A DNA stretch of 59,918 nucleotides from Pseudomonas fluorescens (GCF_000968015.1 NZ_LACH01000019.1:1-59918), one strand, 5' to 3'; shown: positions 18,175 through 27,771, counted from the stretch's first letter. Notes: generated by a model from the letters alone, not told the origin. Program-made: numbers and translations.

Positions 18175-18986
18175 TATCTACCTCCAAACAGGCGCTCGAA
18201 GAATCCCTTCTTCGTTACATCGAGAAAACGATGCTCCACGGTTTTGCCCAGCAGACGATCGACCGCATCGCTGTATGCCTGACCGGCATCGCTCTGGTCG
18301 TCGAGAATGACTGGCACGCCCGAGTTGGAAGCTTTGAGTACCGCTTGGGATTCCGGAATGACACCCAGCAGGGCGACCGCCAGAATCTCTTTGACGTCTT
18401 CGACGCCGAGCATCTCGCCGTCACTGACTCGTTGCGGGTTGTAGCGGGTCAGCAGCAGGTGTTCCTTGATCGGCTCTTCGCCCTTTTCAGCGCGACGCGA
18501 TTTGCTGGCCAGCAGGCCGAGCATGCGGTCCGAGTCACGAACCGAGGACACTTCCGGGTTGGTCACGATAATCGCTTCGTCTGCGAAGTACATGGCCAGG
18601 TGGGCGCCTTTTTCGATGCCGGCCGGAGAGTCGCAGACCACGTATTCGAAGTCTTCTTTCAGCGCCATCAACACTTTTTCCACGCCTTCGACGGTCAGCG
18701 CGTCTTTGTCGCGGGTCTGACTGGCGGCCAGTACGTAGAGGTTTTCCAGGCGTTTGTCTTTGATCAGGGCTTGTTGCAGGTTGGCTTCGCCGTTCACTAC
18801 GTTGACGAAGTCATACACCACGCGACGCTCGCAACCCATGATCAGGTCGAGGTTACGCAAACCGACGTCGAAGTCGACGATAACTGTTTTGTGACCGCGC
18901 AGTGCGAGGCCGGTACCAATAGCAGCACTGGTGGTGGTCTTACCCACACCACCCTTGCCGGATGTAACCACGAGAATCTTGGCCAA
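18174..18986 (-). CDS. minD: Septum-site-determining ATPase MinD
   Basis: A 270-residue deviant Walker-A ATPase (KGGVGKT, residues 11-17) that binds the inner membrane through its C-terminal amphipathic helix ([12 protein letters not shown]). It recruits MinC to block polar Z rings. Walker B-like [13 protein letters not shown] and [11 protein letters not shown] are present. Second gene of minCDE; about 200 bases separate it from minC, so an internal promoter is possible. Confidence 0.97.
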   Translation of the reverse strand: MAKILVVTSGKGGVGKTTTSAAIGTGLALRGHKTVIVDFDVGLRNLDLIMGCERRVVYDFVNVVNGEANLQQALIKDKRLENLYVLAASQTRDKDALTVEGVEKVLMALKEDFEYVVCDSPAGIEKGAHLAMYFADEAIIVTNPEVSSVRDSDRMLGLLASKSRRAEKGEEPIKEHLLLTRYNPQRVSDGEMLGVEDVKEILAVALLGVIPESQAVLKASNSGVPVILDDQSDAGQAYSDAVDRLLGKTVEHRFLDVTKKGFFERLFGGR

Positions 18987-19187
18987 GGTGTTTCACCCCT
19001 AAGGAAAAAGGACATTTAGCCCCTGAAAAACATCTCTAGAAAAACTACTGCAGTCGGACAGCCTTGGCTGGAATTCGGTCCAGAACGGCGCTTACCTCGG
19101 GTAAACACTGCCTATAGCCTTTTTCCTACTTCGTTTGAGCCGTTTTCGCTACGTTTTAGAGATGCTTGGAAAATGCGGCAGTATCCG

Positions 19188-19925
19188 TTAAAGCCGAATG
19201 ATGTTCAACACATCGCCCGATAGGCTGACCTGTACGCCCGCGCCCCACAAAGGGTCGCGACGCAGATCCTCAGAAACCTTGTAGTGGCCCGCGATGGAAA
19301 CCAGTTCAGCGCTCATTTGCTGACAGAAAATCCTGGCTTTCGTGTCGCCTTTGACGCCGGCCAACACTCGACCACGCATCGGGCCGTATACATGGATGTT
19401 CCCGTCGGCGAGAAGTTCCGCCCCCGGGCTGACCGACGAAATCACCACCAGATCGCAGCCCTGGGCATAAATCTGCTGCCCACCGCGTACAGGCGAGGTG
19501 ATGATCTTCGTAGGCTTGATAGTCGGCTCCGGCGGTTTTTCCGGTTTTTTCTTGATTTGGCCTTCGAGCGGGTCCAACGGACGCTCACGGGCGCCGGAAG
19601 GTGGCAGCACCGGCAGGTCGACCGCAATGGCCGCGGCGATGTCTTCGATGCGGCTGGCACGGATTGCCAGGGTGCGCAGGCCATGCTGGCGGCAGACGCG
19701 CATCAGGCCCGGCAGATCGACCGCGCCTTCGCTGGCCGGGAGTTTATCCAGGGCCAGCACCAATGGCGCGTTACTAAAGAAGTTTGGCGCCTGGGCAACC
19801 TTGGCGGCCAGTTGACGATCGAGGTTCTCGAGGTCGTTACGGGCCAGTTCCAGCACCGTAATGGCGAGCATGCTGCCCTTCAGCTGGAACACGGGATCTT
19901 GGTCTAGCGGTTCGGTTTGGCTCAT
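19188..19925 (-). CDS. minC: Septum formation inhibitor MinC
   Basis: A 245-residue FtsZ polymerisation inhibitor. It has an N-terminal domain ([15 protein letters not shown]), a Pro/Lys-rich linker ([15 protein letters not shown]) and the C-terminal beta-helix ([45 protein letters not shown]) that binds MinD and septal FtsZ. I use the ATG at 19925 ([14 protein letters not shown]), matching the familiar Pseudomonas N terminus; two weaker starts lie upstream. First gene of the min cluster. Confidence 0.95.
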   Translation of the reverse strand: MSQTEPLDQDPVFQLKGSMLAITVLELARNDLENLDRQLAAKVAQAPNFFSNAPLVLALDKLPASEGAVDLPGLMRVCRQHGLRTLAIRASRIEDIAAAIAVDLPVLPPSGARERPLDPLEGQIKKKPEKPPEPTIKPTKIITSPVRGGQQIYAQGCDLVVISSVSPGAELLADGNIHVYGPMRGRVLAGVKGDTKARIFCQQMSAELVSIAGHYKVSEDLRRDPLWGAGVQVSLSGDVLNIIRL

Positions 19926-20043
19926 GGTCGGCATACAACGACTTGTCACTAAAAGTGCCGAGACTTATAACGAGAACGCCCGCGAGCCGCAAGCCGGGTC
20001 GAACGATGTAGAATGCGCGGCCATTGTCTTTCCGGAACCTTTA

Positions 20044-20976
20044 ATGGATCGCCCGCGTTTTCGAACAGCATTTCTATCTCCCCGTTTCTGGCCGCTGTGG
20101 TGTGGCTTGGGGCTGTTGTGGCTGATTGTGCAGCTGCCGTATCCGGCGTTGCTGTCGATCGGTCGCGCCCTGGGTGCATTGATGTATCGAGTAGCGGGCG
20201 ACAGACGGCGCATTGCCAAGCGCAATCTCGAACTGTGTTTCCCTGAAAAAACCGCTGCCGAGCGCAAGCGCCTGCTCAAGGAAAACTTCGGCTCCACGGG
20301 CATCGCGTTTTTCGAGATGGCGATGAGCTGGTGGTGGTCGCGCGAGCGTCTGGCGAAGCTGGCCCATGTCGAAGGTCTGGAGTATTTGAAAAAAGCCCAG
20401 CGCGACGGCAAGGGCGTGATCCTGATGGCCGTTCATTTCACCACGCTGGAAATCGGCGCGGCGTTGCTCGGCCAGCAGCACACCATTGATGGCATGTACC
20501 GCGAACACAAAAATCCGTTGTTCGACTACGTCCAGCGCCTGGGGCGCGAGCGGCACAACGTAGATTCGCTGGCGGTGGAGCGCGACGACGTGCGCGGCAT
20601 GCTGAAACTGCTGCGAGCTGGCCGGGCAATCTGGTACGCACCGGATCAGGACTATGGCGCCAAGCAAAGTATCTTCGTGCCGCTGTTCGGGATTCAGGCC
20701 GCGACCGTCACCGCCACCAGCAAGTTTGCGCGGTTGGGCAAGGCGCTGGTGGTGCCGTTCACTCAGGAACGTCTGGCGGATGGCAGCGGTTATCGACTGG
20801 TGATTCATGCACCGCTCGAAGGTTTCCCCGGCGAAACCGAAGAGGCCGACTGCCTGCGGATCAACCAATGGGTCGAAGGCGTCTTGCGCGAATGCCCGGA
20901 GCAATACCTTTGGGCTCATCGCCGCTTCAAGAGCCGTCCCCCGGGTGAGCCGAAGCTGTACGCAAAACGCGGTTGA
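20044..20976 (+). CDS. Lipid A lauroyl acyltransferase (LpxL/HtrB family)
   Basis: A 310-residue inner-membrane enzyme that adds a secondary acyl chain to Kdo2-lipid A precursors. It has an N-terminal membrane anchor (WPLWCGLGLLWLIVQLPYP), the acyltransferase HX4E site (HFTTLE, about 129), and PDQDYGAKQSIFVPLFG further on. The ATG at 20044 gives normal length; the frame continues upstream through the minC promoter region. It is divergent from minC, as I recall in other pseudomonads. Pseudomonads have two HtrB paralogs and I cannot say which this is. Confidence 0.92.
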   Translation: MDRPRFRTAFLSPRFWPLWCGLGLLWLIVQLPYPALLSIGRALGALMYRVAGDRRRIAKRNLELCFPEKTAAERKRLLKENFGSTGIAFFEMAMSWWWSRERLAKLAHVEGLEYLKKAQRDGKGVILMAVHFTTLEIGAALLGQQHTIDGMYREHKNPLFDYVQRLGRERHNVDSLAVERDDVRGMLKLLRAGRAIWYAPDQDYGAKQSIFVPLFGIQAATVTATSKFARLGKALVVPFTQERLADGSGYRLVIHAPLEGFPGETEEADCLRINQWVEGVLRECPEQYLWAHRRFKSRPPGEPKLYAKRG

Positions 20977-21010
20977 ACCACCGTCCTTATAAGCACCATG
21001 GAGTGTTGCG

Positions 21011-22183
21011 ATGAGTCCTGCTGAACCGGTTACAGGGTTGATTCTTTCCGGCGGCGGGGCTCGAGCGGCTTATCAGGTCGGTGTGCTGGCGGCGATTGCC
21101 GAGCTGTTGCCGGTCGGCGCGAACAATCCGTTTCCGGTGATCGTCGGCACCTCGGCCGGCGCAATCAACGCGGTCAGCCTCGCCAGCGGGGCGATGGATT
21201 TCCGTGGTGCGATTCAACGTCTGACAGCCTTCTGGCAGGGCTTTCGCAGTCATCTGGTGCTGCGCAGCGACTGGCCGGGCGTGATCCACCAGGCCAGCCG
21301 TTTTGTCAGCCACAGTTTGCTCGGGATTGGCGCTCAGGTGCCGGTGGCCTTGCTCAACAGTTCGCCGCTGCGCGGATTGCTCGACGACAAACTGCAGATG
21401 AGCGGGATTGCCGAGGCCATTGCACAGAAGCAGTTGCAGGCGGTTGCGGTGACCGCGTTCGGCTACGAGTCCGGTCAGGCGGTGACCTTTTATCAGGGCA
21501 GCGGCACCATCAATGCCTGGTTGCGCCATCGGCGAATCGGCGTCCCCACGCAATTGACCGTCGACCACTTGCTGGCCAGTTCCGCCATTCCGCTGCTGTT
21601 TGCGCCAGTGAAAATCGGTGAAGAGTATTTCGGCGACGGCGCGGTACGTCAGTCGGCACCGATCAGTCCGGCGCTGCACCTGGGCGCCAGCCGAGTGCTG
21701 GTGGTGGGCGTCAGCGGCAACCCCCGCGGCGTTGATCCGGAACAACCGCTGCAACGCGCCTACACCGGCCAGCAGCCGAGCCTGGCACAGATCGGCGGGC
21801 ACATGCTCAACAGCACGTTCATTGACAGCCTGGAAAGCGACATCGAGTTGTTGCAGCGGCTCAATCAGTTCAGTCGTCTGATGCCCGCTGGCACGCCGAC
21901 GCGCGCACTGGGTGTGGCGCCGGTGGAGGTGCTGGTGATTTCGCCGAGTCAGCCGATCGATGAGATTGCGGCGCGGCATCGGCAGGAATTGCCGGCAGCG
22001 CTGCGCCTGTTTCTGCGCGGGCCGGGGGCGACCAAGACCAGCGGGGCGGGGGTGCTGAGTTATCTGCTGTTCGAGGCGGGGTACTGCAGCGAATTGATTG
22101 ATCTGGGGCGGCGGGATGCGTTGGCCAAGCGCGGGGAGTTGTGCAGGTTTCTCGGGTTGGCGGAGCCTGTGGTTTCGGCTTGA
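21011..22183 (+). CDS. Patatin-like phospholipase
   Basis: The 390-residue protein has a patatin catalytic core: the oxyanion box GLILSGGGARAAYQ (about 9-22), the serine elbow GTSAG (about 45-49) and the catalytic Asp motif DGAVRQ (about 215). No signal peptide is seen, so it probably works in the cytoplasm or at the inner-membrane face on phospholipids or acyl esters. The last third (after LEVLVISPSQ) is specific to this subfamily. The ATG follows GGAGTGTTGCG. It lies 34 bases after the lauroyl acyltransferase gene and is probably in its operon, hinting at a role in lipid turnover. Confidence 0.88.
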   Translation: MSPAEPVTGLILSGGGARAAYQVGVLAAIAELLPVGANNPFPVIVGTSAGAINAVSLASGAMDFRGAIQRLTAFWQGFRSHLVLRSDWPGVIHQASRFVSHSLLGIGAQVPVALLNSSPLRGLLDDKLQMSGIAEAIAQKQLQAVAVTAFGYESGQAVTFYQGSGTINAWLRHRRIGVPTQLTVDHLLASSAIPLLFAPVKIGEEYFGDGAVRQSAPISPALHLGASRVLVVGVSGNPRGVDPEQPLQRAYTGQQPSLAQIGGHMLNSTFIDSLESDIELLQRLNQFSRLMPAGTPTRALGVAPVEVLVISPSQPIDEIAARHRQELPAALRLFLRGPGATKTSGAGVLSYLLFEAGYCSELIDLGRRDALAKRGELCRFLGLAEPVVSA

Positions 22184-22197
22184 GGTCGGTGGTGCGG

Positions 22198-22277
22198 CCA
22201 TCGCGAGCAAGCTCGCTCCCACAGGGGATCTTCAGTGTTGCTCAGATCAACTGTAGGAGTGAGCCTGCTCGCGATGG
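22198..22277. repeat. Inverted pair of REP elements
   Basis: Two REP units of slightly different subtype (CAAGCTCGCTCCCACA and GTAGGAGTGAGCCTGCTCGC) between the convergent patatin and outer-membrane channel genes. Confidence 0.9.
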
Positions 22278-22306
22278 CGTCTTTTCAGACGCCACTTACT
22301 GCCAAA

Positions 22307-23092
22307 TCAGAAGTGAACCTTGACCAGGAAGCTGGTTACGCTCTGATCGGTTTTGAAGCCCTGGCTGTCTTCAATACCGTACTTGTTTTTCCAGTAGTCA
22401 TACTCGACGCCGACGTACAACTGCTTTTCGCCAAGGTTCAGCGCCTTGCCCAAGTCGTATTTGACCTGTGGATTGAAGTGCAGGTTGGCGTGGTATTCGC
22501 CTTTTTTGTTGACGTCGTTGTCGACCACCCAGTCCATGAAACCGTCGATCAGGATGTTCGAATCGCCCACCGGGATGGTGTAGGACCAGACCGGAGTGAC
22601 CTGCCAGATATTGTCACCCGGACGGTCGCCTTCGGTATGACGATTGTAGAAATTCAGCTGGAAGTAGTCGAAGCCCGGGATCGCCAGGTCGAAACCAGGA
22701 CCGATCAGGTAGGACTCGGTGTCGTCTTCACCGAACTCGTAAGTCATGGCCAGCAGTACGTCTTTGACCGGGCCAAACGCGAATTTCTGGTCGAAGATCT
22801 TATTGAACGACAAGCGTGGGCTGAATTCACCGTAGTGAGTGTTCTTACCCGCGAAAGCGTCTTCCTTGCCGTTGTAGAAGATCTTGTCGATGAAGAAGAA
22901 GTTGTCGCCGTATTTCCAGCCATCGGCGTGTTCAAAGGTCACCGTCTGCTGAATGCGCGGGTTGACCTGGAAGTCCTTGCCATACAGGTAGGTCAGGCTG
23001 TTGTTCTGCCATTGCAGCAAGTCGCCGGCCATGGCCTGGCCCCCGGCCAGCAAAGATCCCGCCAGCATCAGGCTCGTGCACGTACGTTTCAT
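22307..23092 (-). CDS. Tsx-like nucleoside/purine outer-membrane channel (copy 1)
   Basis: A 261-residue outer-membrane beta-barrel protein of the Tsx/OmpK type. The signal peptide is residues 1-22 (ending GQAMA) and the mature chain starts GDLLQWQNNSLTYLYG. Amphipathic strands alternate throughout and the chain ends in Phe (LVKVHF), as BamA substrates do. Tsx family channels admit nucleosides and related small molecules. A close paralog (23469-24254) lies directly upstream, and the purine degradation genes follow, so urate, allantoin or nucleosides are likely cargo. Its upstream gap carries a sigma-54 promoter. Confidence 0.88.
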   Translation of the reverse strand: MKRTCTSLMLAGSLLAGGQAMAGDLLQWQNNSLTYLYGKDFQVNPRIQQTVTFEHADGWKYGDNFFFIDKIFYNGKEDAFAGKNTHYGEFSPRLSFNKIFDQKFAFGPVKDVLLAMTYEFGEDDTESYLIGPGFDLAIPGFDYFQLNFYNRHTEGDRPGDNIWQVTPVWSYTIPVGDSNILIDGFMDWVVDNDVNKKGEYHANLHFNPQVKYDLGKALNLGEKQLYVGVEYDYWKNKYGIEDSQGFKTDQSVTSFLVKVHF

Positions 23093-23209
23093 TCGGTTGC
23101 TCCCAAAAAGTAGGTGGTTCCACGTTATTTTTCTAAGGTCGGCGCTCTGGTATGGCGCCTTTTTCTTTAGCTGTAAAAAATCATCCAATCGGTCAGCTTC
23201 AGTGCTGTT

Positions 23210-23225
23210 AGCAAGAGCTGAGCCA
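23210..23225 (-). promoter_or_regulatory. Candidate sigma-54 (-24/-12) promoter of Tsx-like copy 1
   Basis: On the minus strand TGGCTCAGCTCTTGCT has GG and GC exactly 10 bases apart and matches TGGCAC-N5-TTGCW at all but one key base. It lies about 120 bases before the channel gene. RpoN control would tie the channel to nitrogen status. A weaker overlapping-type candidate (GGAG-T7-GC) lies further upstream. Confidence 0.6.
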
Positions 23226-23468
23226 AGGCTTTTGAAAAGCAAAAAAACTCCCGTTCGGCGGCTCAAGAGCAGTCGATTGAGAGTGGTTTTGGGTTGCCTT
23301 GGTACCGTCCAGTGCCGGGATAAGTTGGCTTTCTGGTCAGGAATTAAATCCGGGCTTTTTTTTAGACCAGATTCGGGCGGCCGCGGAGAATACTGACTCC
23401 TTGGCCAGGTCTCAAGTGCCCCGCAACAGCGCACCGACGACAGGTTTGGAGCACGGTTGCGGGCCATC

Positions 23469-24254
23469 TTAAAAGTGCACCTTCACCAGCAGGCTGGTGG
23501 TGTTCTCATTAGTGTCGAAGTTGCTGTTGTTTTCGATGCCGTATTTGTCTTTCCAGTAGCTGTATTCGACGCCGACGTACACCTGTTTCTCCCGCCAGCC
23601 CAAGGCCTTGCCCAGGTCATATTTGATCTGTGGGTTGAAGTGCAGGTTGGCGTGATAGGTGCCATGTGAGTTCTGGTCGTTATCCACGACCCAGTCGATG
23701 TAGCCGTCGATCAACAGGTTCGAGTTGCCCAATGGCAGGGTGTAGGACCAGGCCGGCGTGATCTGCCAGACATCGTCGCCGGGACGCGAGCCTTCGGTCT
23801 GGCGATAGTAGAAGTTCAAGGTGAAAAAATTGAAGCCCGGTACCGCGAGGTCGAAACCGGGGCCGATCAGATAGGCCTCGGTGTCGTCTTCGCCATTCTC
23901 GTAGGTCATGGCCAGCAACACGTCCTTGATCGGGCCGAATTCGAAACGGCGGTCGAGGATTTTGCCGAAAGACAGGCGCGGACTGAACTCGCCGTAATAG
24001 GCGTGAACGCCTTTGTTTCGGTCTTTGTCGCCGTTGTAGTAAGTGCTGTCGATGAACATGAAGTTGTCGCCGTACTTCCAGCGGTCGGCGTGTTCGAAGG
24101 TGATCGTCTGCTGGATGTGCGGGTTGACCACGAAATCCTTGCCGTACAGATAGCTCAGGCTGTTGGTTTGCCACAGCAGCACATCGCCGGCCATGGCCTG
24201 ACTGGCGGCCAATAGACCGCCGACTAACAGCATGTTTGTCTGTGTCCGAATCAT
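23469..24254 (-). CDS. Tsx-like nucleoside/purine outer-membrane channel (copy 2)
   Basis: Also 261 residues, plainly a duplicate of copy 1: mature start GDVLLWQTNSLSYLYGKDF, shared KYGDNF, GEFSPRLSF, DVLLAMTYE, SYLIGPGFDLA/AYLIGPGFDLA and end LLVKVHF. Signal peptide residues 1-22 (MIRTQTNMLL to SQAMA). The most different segment is after YYNGDKDRNKG, a likely surface loop. The ATG at 24254 follows AGAGGGAG. The 376-base gap downstream to copy 1 and its own promoter there suggest the two are regulated differently. Confidence 0.88.
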   Translation of the reverse strand: MIRTQTNMLLVGGLLAASQAMAGDVLLWQTNSLSYLYGKDFVVNPHIQQTITFEHADRWKYGDNFMFIDSTYYNGDKDRNKGVHAYYGEFSPRLSFGKILDRRFEFGPIKDVLLAMTYENGEDDTEAYLIGPGFDLAVPGFNFFTLNFYYRQTEGSRPGDDVWQITPAWSYTLPLGNSNLLIDGYIDWVVDNDQNSHGTYHANLHFNPQIKYDLGKALGWREKQVYVGVEYSYWKDKYGIENNSNFDTNENTTSLLVKVHF

Positions 24255-24304
24255 CTGTTGCTCCCTCTTGTTTTTATTTTTCAAGGCGCAGGAAACCCCG
24301 GCCC

Positions 24305-24408
24305 CTGTAGGAGTGAGCCTGCTCGCGATGGTCGGCAACGATTACGCGTGTTATCTGGATAAACGCGGTGTTCTCGGGTTCATCGCGAGCAGGCTCGCTC
24401 CTACAGGG
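24305..24408. repeat. Inverted pair of REP elements
   Basis: REP units of the GAGCCTGCTCGCGATGG subtype face each other around a 55-base loop between the permease and Tsx-like copy 2. Confidence 0.9.
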
Positions 24409-24425
24409 GGTGGTGTGTTTCTGTC

Positions 24426-25778
24426 TTAGTGGGCGTGGCAGTCGTTGATGGCCGCGCGTTCGGTGCCGCCGAGGATGTTGAACAGCACGTTCAGCGACAG
24501 CGCACTGAGCGTGGCCATGGCGATTCCGCTGTGGGTGATCGGGCTCATCCACAGCGGAAGGTGGGCGAAGAACTCCGGACGGACCACCGGGATCAGCCCC
24601 ATGCCGATGCTCACCGCCACCAGCAACTGGTTGCGACGGTCACCGATGTCGGCTTCCTGAAGAATCTTGATGCCGGTGGCGGCGACCATGCCGAACATCG
24701 CAATCGCCGCGCCGCCCAGTACGGCAGGTGGAATCGAGGCCACCAGAAACGCCGCTTTCGGCAGCAAACTCAACACCACCAGCAAACCGCCGGCGACGAT
24801 GGTCACCGAGCGGCAACGCACGCCGGTCATCTGCACCAGGCCGATGTTCTGTGCGAAAGAGGAGTGGGTGAAGGTGTTGAAGAAACCGGCGAAGAACGAG
24901 GCGCCGGCATCACACAACAAGCCGCGACGGAGCATCCGTGGGCAGACGTCCTGGCCAGTGATTTTGCCCAGTGCCAGGAACATCCCGGTGGACTCGACGA
25001 AGATGATCACCACCACCAGGCACATGGACAGGATCGGTGCGAGTTCGAATTTCGGCATGCCGAAATGCAGCGGGGTCACGAATTGCAGCCACGGCGCCTG
25101 GGCCATGCCGCTCAGGTCGACCATGCCGATCAGGCCGCAGAGTACGTAACCCAGGCACATGCCGATCAGCACGGAAATGTTGACCCAGAAACCGCGCATG
25201 AAGCGGTGGACCAGCAGAATGGTTGCCAGCACCAGTGCGGCGATGGCCAGGTAAATCGGTGAGCCGAACTGCGCGGCACCAGCACCGCCGCCGGCCCAGT
25301 TGACGGCCACGGGGAACAGCGACAAACCGATCGAGGTAATGACTGTGCCGGTCACCAGAGGCGGGAAGAAGCGTACGACTTTGGACATGAATGGCGCGAT
25401 GATCATGCCGAAGAATCCGGCGGCGATGGTTGCGCCGAAGATCCCTTGCAGACCGATGCCCGGCATGCCGGCCATGGCGACCATGCTGCCGACGGCGGCG
25501 AAACTGGCGCCCATCATCACCGGCATGCGAATGCCCATGGGGCCGATGCCCAGCGACTGGACGATGGTAGCGATCCCGGCCACCAGCAGGTCGGCGTTGA
25601 TCAGGAAGGCGATTTCTTCACGACTCAGGCCTGCGGCCTGTCCGATGATCAGTGGCACCGCGATGGCTCCGCCGTACATCAGCAGAACGTGTTGCAGGCC
25701 AACCAGGATCAGTTGCAAAAGGGGCAAACGCTGAATGGCGGGTGCGTCGGGGATGCGCGCTTGGGATAGCTCGGACAT
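24426..25778 (-). CDS. NCS2-family urate/xanthine permease
   Basis: A 450-residue inner-membrane nucleobase:cation symporter with about 12-14 membrane segments. The NAT signature QNIGLVQMTGVRCRS (about 292) with the final T-G pair resembles the urate/xanthine branch (UacT/XanQ). It lies in the urate degradation cluster just downstream of puuD, so urate or xanthine uptake is most likely. The start is MSELSQARIPD with no clear alternative. A REP hairpin separates it from puuD, so it may have a separate promoter or read-through level. Confidence 0.88.
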   Translation of the reverse strand: MSELSQARIPDAPAIQRLPLLQLILVGLQHVLLMYGGAIAVPLIIGQAAGLSREEIAFLINADLLVAGIATIVQSLGIGPMGIRMPVMMGASFAAVGSMVAMAGMPGIGLQGIFGATIAAGFFGMIIAPFMSKVVRFFPPLVTGTVITSIGLSLFPVAVNWAGGGAGAAQFGSPIYLAIAALVLATILLVHRFMRGFWVNISVLIGMCLGYVLCGLIGMVDLSGMAQAPWLQFVTPLHFGMPKFELAPILSMCLVVVIIFVESTGMFLALGKITGQDVCPRMLRRGLLCDAGASFFAGFFNTFTHSSFAQNIGLVQMTGVRCRSVTIVAGGLLVVLSLLPKAAFLVASIPPAVLGGAAIAMFGMVAATGIKILQEADIGDRRNQLLVAVSIGMGLIPVVRPEFFAHLPLWMSPITHSGIAMATLSALSLNVLFNILGGTERAAINDCHAH

Positions 25779-25838
25779 GCAACACCTCGGATCTTTTTTA
25801 TTCTTGTGATTTTTGCATCAGGGGGGCCGCGGCGCGGC

Positions 25839-25904
25839 CAATCGCGAGCAAGCTCGCTCCCACAGGTCCTGCGTAATCCCTGTGGGAGCGAGCTTGCTCG
25901 CGAT
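25839..25904. repeat. Inverted pair of REP elements
   Basis: Perfectly matched REP units (CCAATCGCGAGCAAGCTCGCTCCCACAGG and reverse) between the permease and puuD. Confidence 0.93.
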
Positions 25905-25915
25905 GCTTTTGCTAC

Positions 25916-27217
25916 TTAATTGGTCGGAGCTCCCTGCACAATCCACGCGCCGATAAGGTCACGTTCCTGCTGGGTCATCTGGGTGATGTTGCCCAGTGGC
26001 ATGATCTGGCTGGTGACGGCTTGAGCCTGGATGCGCGCCGCGTTCTGACGGATCTGCTCGGGGGTATCGAACATCACGCCAGCCGGTGCAGCACTGAACA
26101 GCGGGCTGGTCGGTTTGGCCGAATGGCAAACCGCGCAACGTTCCTGGATCACGCTGTGCACCTTGTCGAAACCGGGGCCGGCGTTGGACGCCTGAGCCGG
26201 TGCAGCGGCAGGCGCAGCAGGTTTCGCAGTTTCAGGTTTCACACCACCACCGAGGGCAGTTTCCGGCAACGGCTGGTACTCGATGGTGCCAGGCGCCTTG
26301 GCCACTTCAGGAGCGCTGGGCATTTGCGCCGGGCCAGTCACGTAAGCCAGGCAGATCATGCCCACGGCCGCAACGGGCAAGGTCCAGGCAAATTTGTGGC
26401 TGTCGTGACGGGTGTTGAAGTAGTGACGCACCAACACCGCCAGCACCGCGATCCCGGCCAGGATCAGCCAGTTGTATTGGCTGCCGTAGGTGCTCGGGAA
26501 GTGGTTGCTGATCATGATGAACAGCACCGGCAAGGTGAAGTAGTTGTTGTGACGCGAACGCAGCAAGCCTTTGGCCGGCAGCGCCGGATCCGGCGTGCGG
26601 TTTTCGGCAATCGCGGCAACCAGTGCGCGCTGCGCCGGCATGATGATGCGGAACACGTTGCCGACCATGATGGTGCCGATGATCGCGCCGACGTGCAGGT
26701 ACGCACCACGACCGCTGAACACTTTGCTGAAGCCGTAAGCGGCGCCAATGATCAGCACGAACAGGATGAAGCCGAGCAGGGCAGGGCGTTTGCCCAGGGC
26801 CGAGTCGCAGAGGAAGGAGTAGACGAACCAGCCGACGAACAACGAGGCAATACCCAGCGCGACCCCTTCAGGACCGGTCAGGCTGCTGCCCGGAGCCAAC
26901 AGGTACAGCGTCGGGTTGGAGTAGAACACCACGCACAGCAGCGCGATACCCGACATCCAGGTGAAGTAGGCTTCCCATTTGAACCAGTGCAGGTTGTCCG
27001 GCATGGTCGGTGGAGCCAGTTTGTATTTTTCCAGGTGATAGATACCGCCGCCATGGATCGCCCACAAATCGCCCGCCAGACCACTTTTCGGGTTGACCCG
27101 ATTGAGGTTGTTTTCCAGCCAGACGAAATAGAACGACGCACCGATCCAGGCCACGCCAGTAATCATGTGAACCCAGCGTACGCTCAGGTTCAGCCATTCC
27201 AACAGATGTGCTTCCAC
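25916..27217 (-). CDS. puuD: Membrane-bound urate hydroxylase PuuD with C-terminal cytochrome c
   Basis: A 433-residue integral membrane protein that oxidises urate to 5-hydroxyisourate and passes electrons to the respiratory chain. About nine membrane segments (starting WVHMITGVAWIGASFYFVW) form the DUF989 domain. A Pro/Ala-rich linker (about 320-345) leads to a cytochrome c domain with heme motif CAVCH (361-365) and a distal Met406 in SQIMPLGN. This replaces the soluble uricase of other organisms. Fourth step-coding gene of the leftward puuE-uraD-alc-allA-puuD cluster. Confidence 0.95.
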   Translation of the reverse strand: MEAHLLEWLNLSVRWVHMITGVAWIGASFYFVWLENNLNRVNPKSGLAGDLWAIHGGGIYHLEKYKLAPPTMPDNLHWFKWEAYFTWMSGIALLCVVFYSNPTLYLLAPGSSLTGPEGVALGIASLFVGWFVYSFLCDSALGKRPALLGFILFVLIIGAAYGFSKVFSGRGAYLHVGAIIGTIMVGNVFRIIMPAQRALVAAIAENRTPDPALPAKGLLRSRHNNYFTLPVLFIMISNHFPSTYGSQYNWLILAGIAVLAVLVRHYFNTRHDSHKFAWTLPVAAVGMICLAYVTGPAQMPSAPEVAKAPGTIEYQPLPETALGGGVKPETAKPAAPAAAPAQASNAGPGFDKVHSVIQERCAVCHSAKPTSPLFSAAPAGVMFDTPEQIRQNAARIQAQAVTSQIMPLGNITQMTQQERDLIGAWIVQGAPTN

Positions 27218-27267
27218 AGTCTTTACCTCTCGCCTGTCACTCTGTTGTCGAGTGATCAGACCTTCTC

Positions 27268-27771
27268 TTATTGGTGGGGGGCGAGGATCAAACGCTCATC
27301 CTCTTTGAAAAAATGCTCATCGCAGTTATTGCCTGTGCCACTGCGATCAACCACCAGGAAGTCATCCCGCTTTTCGATCGTCAGCACCGGATGGTGCCAA
27401 ACGCCGCGATGGTAATTAATGCCCTGCCTGCCGTTGGTGACGAAGGCGCGGACCAAGCCTGATACAGGTTCATCGCCAAGTGGCGCGACCACGATCAGAA
27501 AGGGGTTGCCGAGCAGCGGAATGAAAGCCTGGCTGCCCAGCGGGTGACGCTCCAGCATGCTGACGGTCAGCGGCATGTCCTGCGCATCGGCGCGGAAGAT
27601 GCTGATGATCGCGTTGTCCGCCGGCGTAGCGGTTTCTACCGTCGCCAGTTTATGGAAGCGCATGGTCGAACCGTTGTTGATCATGAAGTGATCGCTGCCG
27701 TCGGTTTCGATCACGTCACCGAAAGGGGCGAAGGCTTCTTTGGTCAGCGGTTCAATCGTCAATGTGCGCAT
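27268..27771 (-). CDS. allA: Ureidoglycolate lyase AllA
   Basis: A 167-residue cupin enzyme releasing urea and glyoxylate from ureidoglycolate. Recognisable features: MRTLTIEPLTKEAFAPFGDVIE, FHKLATVE, SMLERHPLGSQAFIPL, and NYHRGVWHHPVL near residue 130, the metal/substrate-binding His cluster. The start is the ATG at 27771; the frame continues upstream through a REP element, which translates as MGASLLAIA and is not real coding. It lies 50 bases from puuD and about 120 from alc. Confidence 0.93.
   Translation of the reverse strand: MRTLTIEPLTKEAFAPFGDVIETDGSDHFMINNGSTMRFHKLATVETATPADNAIISIFRADAQDMPLTVSMLERHPLGSQAFIPLLGNPFLIVVAPLGDEPVSGLVRAFVTNGRQGINYHRGVWHHPVLTIEKRDDFLVVDRSGTGNNCDEHFFKEDERLILAPHQ

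Noticed and set aside
23221..23260. A second GG-N10-GC (GGGAG-T7-GC) upstream of Tsx-like copy 1
   Set aside because: The -24 element is poor (CGGGAG) and the T-run makes the spacing fortuitous; the other site is clearly better.
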